Origin: Anaeramoeba flamelloides
Lineage: Eukaryota > Metamonada > Anaeramoebidae
Direction of reading: 5' to 3'
Length of the DNA stretch: 64,000 nt
Assembly: GCA_027625915.1 (NCBI GenBank)
Contig: JANTQA010000033.1
Location: forward strand, 7,998,001 to 8,062,000
Below the pieces are notes generated by a model. That model was not told where the DNA came from. It worked only from the letters and a program-made list of their open reading frames with translations, and made no database searches. A program made the translations under genes and the position numbers. Positions 53,376 to 64,000 of this stretch are shown here, one piece after another; position 1 is the stretch's first letter, and the number at the start of each line of letters is the position of its first letter.

Positions 53376-56300
53376 TCAAATCAATTCAACCTTATCTCCA
53401 TTCCCATACAACACACAAACCAGTCTGCATTGCAGGGGGCAATTTTCGTCAAGATAGCCAGTTGTTTCGTCCCCAGCAATGAATTCGATTGCATTTTTAT
53501 CCTTCCGCAAATCAAGTTTGATACTGATGTATTGGGCGTTTTGCAAATTACTGATCTGTGGTTTAAAATGATTTTTTCCAGAAACAAATCCTGTATTGAT
53601 ATCAAAGAGAATCAAGTTTTTTGTTTCTGATGTTGGGTCATCGTTCCATCTACAAATGCCAAATTGAAGAGGAGAATTTTTGTTTCTTTTATGAATTTTA
53701 AAGGTGAAAAAAAACAATTTGTTAGATAGTTTTGTTTTCCCAAAGCAAAAAATTTTGTTTTCCTGTTTCTTTTTTTTACTTATTCGTAATCTATTCCTTT
53801 TCTTTTTTGAAATAATTTTCATGTTTTCGGATATATTTATTAAAGATTTTTTTTTTTGATAGATATTAATAAATGTATCGGTATGGATTCCAATATTTAA
53901 CGGCAGTGGGCATATTGGAAATATTTGGTTATTTAATGTAATGTAAATTTCATATTTGCCCTTCTCCCCCCAGTAATGCCAGGTGTAATTAGCATCTTTA
54001 TAAGATGTATTAATTACTGAAATGTCTCCGAGCCTGGAAGATGACGATGTTAATTGATCCTTATTTGATTCAACTTTGCCTCGGATTTGAACTTGAAGAT
54101 CAGATTTAGAAACCATCTTTGATGCTTCTCCAATAGAATCCTTACATTCGATTTTTAAGACACCTTTGATATTTGGTAAAATGTCATTTTCGTATTCAAA
54201 TTTACATTTTTCCAGATCATATCTCTTTCTTACACAGAGCATATTTTTCTTTTTTGAATTTGGAAACTTTCGTTTGTCTATCCGGAATTTAATAAAATAA
54301 TTTCCTGGTTCATTAACTTCCAGTTCACTATTGAATTCCGTTCTAGATTTCGTAAATTGAAGATTCATTGGTATTTCGTCGACAATTGTATATATTTCGT
54401 CTTGCCCTTGTTCAATCTTGCTTTCCTTTGGATTTTCTTTTTCAATTTCTATTCTGTTTTCTTTTTCGATTTCCATGTCCATTTTTTTAATTTTGTTGGG
54501 GTTTTGTTGCTTTTCTTTTTGAATGCTATTTATTCGAATTAACGAACATTCGATTTCATGATCCAAATAGAGAAATATTGGCATCGAATTATTATCAACA
54601 ATTTCAATCTCGATTTTAAAAAGTTTTCCAGTATAGATATATTCTGGAAATCGGAAAATTGTGTTCTCGATTGAAATTGGGTCATCCAATTGAATTGCTT
54701 TCAATGAATTTTTTAATTCTTCATAGTTGACTAAATTCGTCGAAGCTATAGTTAAGAGTAAATATATGTATGTACGTATGTAGATATATATATATATATA
54801 TATATATATTAAATCAAATTTTCGTCAAGAAATAGTGAATAAATAGTATAAATTTTCAAGTTTTGTTATTGAATGAAAAAAAAAAAATTTATTCTTAAAA
54901 AATTACAAATAAATTTATTATTTTTTTTTAAAGGATAAGTTTCTCAAACACTCACGTTTATATTGATTTAAAAAGTATTTTTGTAATTTTTTGAAAATTT
55001 TTGATTGCATTTTATGTATTTTTTTAAATCATCAGGTTTTTTTTAAATGAAAAACTGAAATCAAAGGAACCGAAATAAATTCAAATTAAACAAAAAATTG
55101 ATTCTACATTGATTTTTTTTTTTTTTCAAAAAAAATAAAGATGAAGGTCTACTAAGTTTGGACAATAAATAATAATGGTATGTCTTAAAAAAGTTTGTAA
55201 AGTATCTCAATACTTGAAATATCGAACGTAGTATTAAAAACAAAAACCAGTATCTATAAAACTAAAAAATTTGCAAAACTTTTAAATTTTATTGAAATAG
55301 AATGCAATAAACGATGAATGTTTTTTTAGTTATTAATAGATCCCATTCTAAAAATTGTTGCCATAGAATAACTTTTAACCAATATGGCACAACTTGTTAT
55401 TAGGAAAAGGGAACTCAAAACTAAATAACACCTAACCACACACACATAAATTCTTTTGAATGAAAAAACTTTAAATTTCTCACATCAATTATTTTTAACT
55501 TGTTCTTTTTTATATATATAGACTCTTTATTTTTCCCTCTTTATTTTTAGAAAAATAAACTTTGTTACTCTCAAAGGCACCCAGCATTTTTTTCAAATAT
55601 CACATATTTTTTAAAATTGACCTTTGAAGAAATAAAAAAGAATTAAGTAGAATAATACATACTAAAGAATAGTTGATGTCCATCTGAAATAAAACTATAA
55701 ATCAATTGATTTTCTTAAAAATTGAAAAATTAAAATTCTAGGGAGTCATATTGAGAAAAAAAAACAATGTTCATTTTGATCTTTCTATTGAAGATCCAAA
55801 GAAAATTCTATTAGAAATCACTATGATTTTTTTACAATTATTTTTATTGTTTCAATAAAATTAGAATAACACATTTTTACCATAGTGACTATTGATCTTT
55901 TATCTAAAAAAAAAATTACAAATGAATTACATTATCAAAAAAAATCGAAAAAAAGAAAATATGAAAAAATGTGAAAAAATGATTTCAATTTGGAAATTTC
56001 CAAAATAAAATATTTCTTCTAATATCCATTCAAACCCTTTAAACACCTATAATTCACTAACCACAGCCAAACCCCTTTGACTGGAAAATTGTTTAAATTA
56101 AGTTTCAAATACTTCTAATGACTGATTCTAGTCTATATACTCTTTGAATCGGAAATCACAAATTTAGTCACTTCAGAATTTTCTCATTACAGATTAAATG
56201 ACTTTTTCATTTAATCCTTGATAATAAACCCATTTCAAATATTTGGAAACACCCAAAATCAAAAATAAACAAAAAAAAAAATCACAGTTTATTGTATTTT

Positions 56301-59300
56301 TCCAAATATAATTTTAAATCGTTTAAGTAACATAGTATTAATGTTTTTATAAGTAATCATTTTTATTCAAACAAAAGAAAAAAATCTAAAACTCGAAAAA
56401 ATAAAAATCGATGTTCCCAAAATGATGGAACGAGATAGAACCAAAAATTGTATTGGTAAATTTGTTAAATTTTCACATATAATTATCTGATCGATTCAAT
56501 GTTTAGATACCAACAACAAAGCTATTTTTCAAAAATTTTGACTCGCTTTATAATGTTAATGGGTGTTGTTTTGAGAGTTTATTCCGTATTCTTATCAAAA
56601 AAATATTTTCAAATTTATTTCATCAGAATCATTTTTTCTAATTTTGCAAAAGTTTTTGTTTTTCTTATTGCTTTTTTTTATTTTTTCTTTTCTTTTTCTT
56701 TGATCCTTTTTTTTTTTTTAATACCTTTTTATTTTTTATCTTTTTTTTCTTTGATAAAGTCATATAGAAAAAAAAAATATCTTCGAAAATCCAAATAATC
56801 ATTTAGAAAATTTAGAATATGTAATTTCTTTAAAAATGGATTTAATTTTTTTTTTATTTTGAAGGGAGGAAACTAGTTTCCTCTTACAGCCCTGATTTCT
56901 AAATTTTTGTTTAGAAATTTTAATAAAGAGTCATAATTTTCTTTATCATTAACCAATGATAAAATAAATAATGAGTCTTTATTACGAATAATATCAAGAA
57001 TATTATTCTTTAATTGTTTATTATTTTTATTTATTTGGATTAATTCTTTCATCCAAATTTTTCGATTTTTTCCATAGAATGGGCAGTCCCATAAAAAATG
57101 ATCGATATCTTCTATTATTTCCTGATTAGAATGATTTTTACATAAGTTGCAGAATTTTGTTTTTTAATTTATTTTTATCATAGACATAAGAATATCTGTT
57201 TAGATAATTTGTGAAATTTCTTAATTTTAAAATGGAAGTTGAGCCTATCCATTTTAAATATTTTTTGTTGTTTGTTGATATTGTTATTGTAATTAATAAT
57301 TTTTAAATATTCTTGACCTTTTCACCCAGAGCTATTTATAATTAACTTTTGTCTAAAATTATTTAGGTCTACATTCAATAATTTTAAATTTCCTATTTCC
57401 CAATTAATATTTTCATCTTTTTTCTTGAAAAATATTAATTTTTGTGAAATGTGATCAAACCCAAGTATTTCTAATTTTTTTTTGAGTTTATATCTTCTTT
57501 TGTAAATTGAAATTCTGGCTTGGCCAAGTTTAGCTTCAGTTTTATAAATTATTCTTGGAGAGTATGGATTTATTTTTAAAAAATTTTGTTACTTTTTTTA
57601 TTTATCCAAACATCAATTGAGTCAAAATCTTTTTGATTTAAATTAAAAATTACAAGTCCATAAAATAATTGGCTAATACATATTGATTTAAACATTTGTA
57701 ATTTTACTCCATTGACGAGTTTTTGTTGGCTTAAAAATTTTTTTAATTTTTTTAAAACTATCTTTTACTTTTTCAAAGTTTTTTTGTAAATGTTTTTCTT
57801 TTTCAAGCCAAATTCCTAAATATTTTATTTCCGATAAAGTTTTTGACTTTAGTGTTTTATCAGTATTTGGATTCATTCCAAATTCTTGAATAATTTTAAA
57901 GATTATAATTAATTTTTTGTCAATTTTTGAAATTGGTCCTTCCATTATTAAAATCAAATCATCTGCAAACATCTGAACATGTTTTACAAGGTGTTTAATT
58001 TTTTCAATTAAAAAATGGCTAATAAATCCAAATAATAAAGGAGAAAGAGTATCTCCTTGATAAACACCCAATCCAACCTTCTTATAATAAAAAATGGATT
58101 TAATTATTAGCCAAAAATCTTCTTGTTAAACTTTTTTTCTAGTGAAATTTCAGTAATAAAAAATCCCTAATGCTCTTTTCAAAAATTGTGATTGACTTTT
58201 TTTTTTTTTGGGATTTTATTTTTTTTAATTTTTAAAATATCAGATTTTTATATGTTTAGAATGATTTAAAAGTGAATCGTGAATCAGATATAATTATTAG
58301 TTGTTTTTGAATATTAAAGGATATATATATATATATATATATATTTCAATTTATGATTTCAAATGAGTCACAATTTTTGAAATGGAGTTTAATTGTATAT
58401 GATTTTTCTATTTAACAAACTCAACATTAACCTTCTCTCAATCATTGAAAAAATTTTTCAGATCTAACGAAACATATTACGTAACTGGAAAAAAGGAAAT
58501 GAAAACAAAACCGAAAAGACAACAAATGAATCCTATTTTTATTTACGATTCTTGTTATACCCATTAAAATAGATTTTTTGGTCAAATAAAATTTCCAGTT
58601 TTTGTTATTTTAATGTTTTTATTGTAAAACCTTCAGAAAACATAGAAACCAACAGTTTATCAAAAAATATTTTTTTTGCAAGATCTTGTTATTAAATTTA
58701 GCTAAATATTCAATTTAAAAAAATACTTTATCAATTCGCGTATATTGCCATGTATAAATCTGACATCGAAACAATAACTTTATATCTATTCTCAATTTGC
58801 AAATTCTTGTTTTAAAGTAAAATTTAAGTTTTCTTGTTTTAGTATTTCATCGAAATTCTCAAGTGATGAAATTTCTATGTATGGGATTAACTTTAGAAAT
58901 TCCAATTTAGGTAGTTAAATAGTTTTTTCAAAGGTGTATTACTTTTTCTGAAAATGATCAATCTGAGAATTTAATCATACTAATATTCACATTTTATTAA
59001 ATAAAAAGAAATTTCACATTAACCAGATTTTTTTTAAATGGACCTGTTTTATTACAAAATGGTTATTGTTTATCATGGTTTGATTTTGTAAGAATTTTTT
59101 AAATAGAAAACCTAAAAATTTAAAAATGTGACAAATCTTTTCAAAACTTTTCATCTTTTAAAAACTTTTCTTGTAAAATGTATTGACTTTTTTTTCTTTT
59201 AAATTATCCCCAACACTTCAAAAATAGCACAATCCATGCAAATTGTGGAAGCTTTTAAGTCATTTTTCGAACTTTCAGACTGGCAGTCTTCAAGATTTCA

Positions 59301-62300
59301 GTTTCCTATAATTCTTTCACTTTTTAAAAACCCTAAATACAATTTTAGAGTTTCAGGCAAATAGGAGGTAATTTTGTTGAATCACCTCTGCTCAACAATA
59401 AAAAAAAAAATTCTTTCACTTTTTTTCAAATTTCAAATACTTGATAAAAGTTTTTTAAGCCTAAAAAAGAGTAAAAAATTGATTTTCAAAAAGATAACCT
59501 TTAAGAATTGTTTGAAATTTTTTTTTGTTATTCAAATTAACCATTGTGAAAAAAAAGTAAAACAGGGAGAAAAAGTTAAACACGATTTTTCATTGGGAAC
59601 ATTAATAGAACCTCAAAATTCAAAGCAAGATCAATTAATAAAAGAACAAAGAAATAAATTAAAGGCAAAATGAAGTATTCAACACAATAACAGTTTTTTT
59701 AATACTATCTTTTGGTATGGGGTTTTCTTTGATTGATCAATTATTAAAAATTGGTTCAAAAAATTGACTATTTTTTCGGATCTCCAAAATCCCACCAACA
59801 ATTTCGATATCAAAGTAGATTTAAATTGTGTTTGTTGGTTTGATTGAAAATAATATAATGAATCATTATTAAAAGTTCATTGGTTTCTTCTTTTAATTGA
59901 TTTTAGTTTTCGTTTTTAGTTTCTATTAATGTTCCCAATTATAAACCGTGTTTCACTTTTTTTCCACCACGGTAAAAATATTTGTTTACTTTAAGAAACC
60001 TGAAACTCTTTTTAATGAAAAACGAAAGGCAAAAAAGTGGTAACAATACAAGTTTTTTAAAAGTTTCAAATTGTAAAGACTTTTAAATTGAAAACTATTG
60101 AATTTTTAAGCTTTTTATTACTTTTCAAAATTTGAAATGATTTCATAAAAACAAAAGTATGGTAACTGTTGAGAGAAAAATGTTGGACACAGAAAAATGG
60201 TTGGACAGCATTTTTAATTGGGAACATTAGTAAAATTGTAAATCAAATCCTATTGATAACTAGGTGACTTTTATATAAATCCAGGTTTAAATGTGTTACA
60301 AGTTCATTAATATGTGGTTTGTGTAGAATACTCATTTGAATGGATGATAACTAAAGTAGATCATGCTATTTTAACAAAAATCCAAGTTCTAGTAAAGTTT
60401 GCTTTGAATTCTGAAAATGGTAATTTTTAAACTTGCTTTAGATTAAAAGAGATAAGGTTTTAAAAAAGTAGAATTACATTAATCGTTATTCTAATAAGTA
60501 GATTATTATTATTTTCTTTAGTTATTTCACAAACGATTGAAATTAATTATCATTTTTACTAATGTTCCCAATTAAAAATGCTGTCCAACCATTTTTCTGT
60601 GTCCAACATTTTTCTCTCAACAGTAAATTAAAAAATATTTTATAAAAATTTTTGTGCTATTCTTGGAGCAAAGATGAAAAGAATAGTACAGTACATATAA
60701 ATAATTTTAAGACTATTTTATACTTTCAGCCTGAAAGTTTTCAAGATTTCAGTTTCTGATCTTCTGTAAATATTTTTTCAAATTTCAAATGCTTGACACA
60801 AGTTTCAAGCCAAAAAAAGTGAGTAAAAAATTGATTTTTAACGAAAGATTCCATTATGAATTATTAGAAATTTTTTAAAAGTTTATCCGAATTAAAAATA
60901 TTTGTAAACTTTCAAAAACCTGAAACTGTTTTTCTGAAAAACCAAAAGCCAGAAAGTATTTTTAACATTACAAATTTTTCAAAAGTTTTAATTTGTAAAG
61001 ACTTTTAAATTGAAAGCTATTGAATTTTTAATCTTTTAATTACTTTTCAAATTTTGAGACAATTTCATAAAAAAAAAAAAAAAAGTGTAGTGAATTCAAA
61101 AAAGTGACCACAATTTTTGAGCTATTCTTGTCATTTGCTTGAATAATTTGATCATTCATTTTAAACTTTTTTTTCACTATCTTTTTTTATCAAGGACGGC
61201 AAATAAAAAAATTACTTTTTTTGGTTATGACCTATTTTTGTGGTTACTTAACCTTTTGGAAAATTAATTAAATAATTTTAAAAAATAAAGTGTTTCAAAA
61301 ATTATCTTGATTAATTTCATTTGAAAAGAAATGTTTGATCCTTTTTTTTTGATCTTTTACCCCTAAAAACAACTTTTGTAAAAAAAATTCTCCAAATCTA
61401 AATTAAAAAAACGGAAGAAGGTATGTTATCCAATCTAAAGAGTTAACCAAAAAAGCCAGTCAAAAAATTTTTCATCTTTCAAATCTAAAAACTGTTCTTG
61501 TTCAAAGAAAGAAGAGTAGCTTAAAAAAAATATAAAAATAAAAGAAAATAAAAAAAGAAAGTCTGTTCAAAAACAGTGAGGAACAAAAAGTTTTGAAAAA
61601 ATGCTTCCCAAAAGATTTGGTTCACTCTTTTAAGTAGTTTGGTTTACACATTTTCAAACTTTTATCCCTCAATTTTTTACAACAGCACTAAGAAAAGAAT
61701 TCGAGTTGAATAAAAGATCATACTTCCAATTATTGGTGGTTTGTTAAAGCTTGTAATTTTTACTTCCTTATCAAAAAAGTTATCAATTAAATCATAGTAA
61801 TGAGAATATTTCTCAAATTGGTTGTTCTTTAGAAACATTAAGGACTGTAAAGAATAACTTTTAATCTGATTTAAAGTTTGTTGAAAAGAATCAGCCTTTT
61901 CTTGAAAGGAATCAAGGTTTGTGTTCACAGTTTTGTAGTGATCTTTGATGGTTTGAAGTAGTAGCTTTTCGTGGGAGTTTATTTTGTTGTAAAGTTTTTG
62001 AATTTGGTTTTTTGAGAGCTCGTAAATTGATTCAGACTTTGTGTGGATGATTTCTTCTGTTTTGTTAATTGCCTTTTGTGATTCTTGAATTAACTTTTTT
62101 TCCTTTTCATTTTCCTCTTCGATGTCTGTCAAGGATTGATCAAGGATTGAATCGATGGCTTCGCCAAACTCCTTTAATTCGTGCAGTTTGTGTGATTGGA
62201 TAATACACCTCCCACAAACCATCTTTTGGCAAGTCACACAATACTTTTCTAGCACCTCCTCTTCGTGCTCTTGGCACAACAGAGTTGAACTGTTACAAAC

Positions 62301-62456
62301 AGAATCTAATTTGACTCTCTTGTGTTTCGATAATTGTTTCGTATGCCGGTTACGATCGCAACTCTCGCAATACCCACACTCACAATTTATACAAAAAACT
62401 GTTGATGCTTTTGGTGGATCGCATTCATCGCAATAAATTACTTTAGTATTTAGCAT
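53376..62456 (-). CDS. TRIM-like B-box/coiled-coil/filamin/SPRY protein (two exons, ~7-kb intron)
   Basis: Exon 1 (62456-61724) encodes two B-box zinc fingers (YCDECDPPKASTVFCINC…C…C…H; LCQEHEEEVLEKYCVTCQKM then VCGRCIIQSHKLH) and a coiled coil (~residues 95-215). Exon 2 (54745-53376) encodes a filamin-type Ig fold (end signature GKYEIYITLNNQIFPICPLP) and a C-terminal SPRY-like domain (LQFGICRWNDDP, FDINTGFVSG, ISIKLDL, RLVCVLYGNGDKVELI). Donor GTATGA (61723) and acceptor AACTATAG (54746) are phase-compatible (A|CT, Thr). The join gives 2,103 nt, 700 residues, in the order B-box, coiled coil, filamin, SPRY known for TRIM proteins. Exon 2 has no ATG near its start and exon 1 runs into hydrophobic nonsense after the donor, which supports splicing. 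No RING is present, so E3 ligase activity is doubtful. The join is inferred; each half is secure. Confidence 0.72.
56832..58105 (-). mobile_element. LINE C, 5'-truncated, with 16-bp target duplication
   Basis: The body 56848-58089 is flanked by a perfect duplication AAAAATGGATTTAATT (56832-56847 and 58090-58105). The minus strand encodes MGVYQGDTLSPLLFGFISHF, HVQMFADDLILIMEG, NPNTDKTLKSK and the C-terminal zinc-knuckle region, with a few frameshifts. Truncated within the reverse transcriptase. Its 3' terminus lacks the hairpin insert and so serves as the uninterrupted reference for the insertion site (CTCTTACAG|CCCTGATTT). Confidence 0.9.
59541..59972. mobile_element. TAA-type MITE (empty relative of the SINE-bearing copy)
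   Basis: 432 bp, flanked by TAA on both sides (59538-59540, 59973-59975). Imperfect inverted ends CCATTGTGAAAAAAAAGTAA and CCGTGGTGGAAAAAAAGTGA (rc), continuing to about 90 bp (AATTGGGAACATTAATAGAA). At about 59680 it has the sequence into which the SINE inserted in the 4358-5204 copy. The TAA duplication is typical of PIF/Harbinger-type transposition. Confidence 0.85.
60166..60623. mobile_element. TAA-type MITE with perfect 70-bp inverted repeats
   Basis: 458 bp flanked by TAA (60163-60165, 60624-60626). The left arm 60166-60235 (CTGTTGAGAGAAAAATGTTG…ATTAGTAAAA) is identical to the inverted right arm over about 70 bp. It shares the AATTGGGAACATTA block with the other TAA-type elements but has a different outer end. 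No coding capacity. Confidence 0.9.
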
Positions 62457-64000
62457 TTTTATTTTTTAAAAAAAATGGTTTTACTTTATATTTTCGTTCT
62501 TACATTTTGTGAATGGTTTTATTTGTTTAGAACGGATCTTTGAGAGGTTGTAATTCAATTGAGATCTCTCAGATTAGTTTCCCATCAAAAGCCACTTTGT
62601 TGGGTGTTGTATTTTACTAGTTAATTTTGGGTGTTAAATGAAAAACGGTAACAGAAGGGTTTTAGAATTGTTCATGAGATAATACTTTTACCTTCTTGAT
62701 TAATTAAATTTTTGTTTAAATTTACCATTTTAGATGGAAGAGAATTGAAATAGTTTTTTTACAAGGTTTGGAAAATTCGGAAAAGTAATTTGCAAAAGTA
62801 ATTTTTTCCGTTTAATTTGATGAACTTTTATAAGAAACATCTGGACTGAGAAGAGAGGATTTGTTTACAATTTGAAATTGAGAAAATGGGTATTATTTGG
62901 AAAAATCTTTTCATCTTGTTTTTTTTCTCTTGTGTTTGGGTATAAATCGAGAAAAAATCAATACCTTCAGTTTCCGATTTTTTTTTAACTTGAGAGCTTT
63001 CTTTGAAAACAATTCAAATTTTGGTTCTCTTTTTTGTTTTTATATCTATTTTTTTGGTGTTTTTATTCACTCGAATGATAACTCAAAAATGAAAGTAAGA
63101 TTTTTAATGAAAAATATTTAATAATTTGAAATTTAATCTTATTTAAATTTCAAATAATGGTAGGTGGTTTTGTTGTAAAGTTAACATTCAGACTTTAAAA
63201 AAATAGAAAATAAGTACATTGCCTAAATATAATCAGAACTTTACAAATTAAAGTCAATTAACTAAAAGTTCAATGGGTTTCTTTGTAAAAAGATCATCTG
63301 TGGAAAACAAGAAAATTTAAGGTGAAAATTTTTTCAGATTTAAAAAGGAAAAAAATCAACAAAAGAAACTGTGAAAAGGTAGTATATATATTATAGAATA
63401 TTTAAGTCAACAAACATTTCAACAATTAATATATTGCTTGAGAAACCCCATTTATCATTTATGGTTACAATTAATAGAATCTAATTGCCAAATTTAGTTC
63501 TAAAAATACATAAAAACTACCAAACAATCAATTTTTCAGAATCTTTATTTTTTGATTTGTTTCATTATTTCTTGAAGTAAGGATTTGTCGGGTATTTTTC
63601 CTTTTCATTATTAATTTTTACACAATTAGATTCGAAATATATATCTATTGAAAAATCCTTAATATTTTTTTTTTTTTATTTTTTTTTGATAAACCAGAAT
63701 TAAGGGTTTGTATATTCTAAATTGACTGTGAAATCTGTGATAAATTGAAAATTATTATTTTATAGAAAAATTTCCAGTAGTTGTTTGAATCTTTGGATAT
63801 TATAATACCTATATTTAACTGAATTTTTTTAAAAAAGACCAAAAAATTGTTTAAGATATCAGCCTTTCACAGTAACAGGGTAAATTTTATATTATATTTA
63901 AATCGTGATATTCCATACTTGCAAATTATGAATAAGCCAAGTTTCTAAAAAATCCTGATATACTCAGAAATCCAGAAAAGAAATTTTATTCAACAAGATC
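62457..64000. other. 5' flank of TRIM-like gene to window end
   Basis: AT-rich, no gene. Short open frames are Phe-rich low complexity. No RNA gene or element ends were recognised. Confidence 0.5.

Larger units (their letters stand above)
54746..61723 (-). other. Giant intron of the TRIM-like gene
   Basis: 6,978 nt holding (AT)n runs (54783-54810, 58319-58344), LINE C with its target duplication (56832-58105), the 16-bp-ended repeat around it (~56226-58395), and two TAA-type MITEs (59541-59972, 60166-60623). I see no further exon with recognisable domain content. Confidence 0.6.

Overview
The window is very AT-rich eukaryotic nuclear DNA. Its coding sequences are rich in Lys, Asn, Glu and Gln. 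It has spliceosomal GT-AG introns and many domain-shuffled signalling proteins: B-box/filamin/SPRY, ankyrin/BTB, and LRR plus PP2C phosphatase. Non-LTR retrotransposons (LINEs) and small inverted-repeat transposons are abundant. This gene mix resembles amoeboid or metamonad protists such as Anaeramoeba. That assignment is an inference from protein style, not a database result.

Layout. A NET-domain (BET-like) chromatin protein lies at 1178-3748 (+). A tRNA-binding GST-EMAPII scaffold protein lies at 7139-8428 (-). A giant LRR-PP2C phosphatase lies at 12931-16414 (+). A decayed LINE is at 20263-21960 (-), and the prefoldin-like URI gene is at 23123-24463 (+). A small PH-domain protein with introns is at 29357-29894 (+). 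It faces a short two-exon gene end at 30378-30660 (-) that was found by splicing logic. An RRM-like two-exon gene spans 34203-36580 (+). Two large minus-strand genes become visible only when distant exons are joined. One is an ankyrin-BTB protein (47929 down to 40254) with a ~5 kb intron. The other is a TRIM-like B-box/coiled-coil/filamin/SPRY protein (62456 down to 53376) with a ~7 kb intron. Both introns are packed with mobile elements, while the other supported introns (except the 1.47 kb RRM-gene intron) are about 70-165 nt.

Mobile DNA. There are at least three LINE bodies plus tails, and one tRNA-derived SINE with a clean target duplication inside a MITE whose empty relative is also in the window. 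There are several families of small TIR elements: TAA-flanked, TA-flanked CAGTCAG palindromes, CCCTAATAAAA, CTTAAGGG, and one long foldback.

The most unusual system is a set of short asymmetric hairpin inserts. Their left ends read CGTTAG(G) and their right ends read CCTAGGCACTT(G). They occur at the same nucleotide position in three different LINE copies and at other sites. In one copy they nest inside each other like Russian dolls, with a 49-bp left-arm period and a 41-bp right-arm period. I do not recognise them as a described element class.
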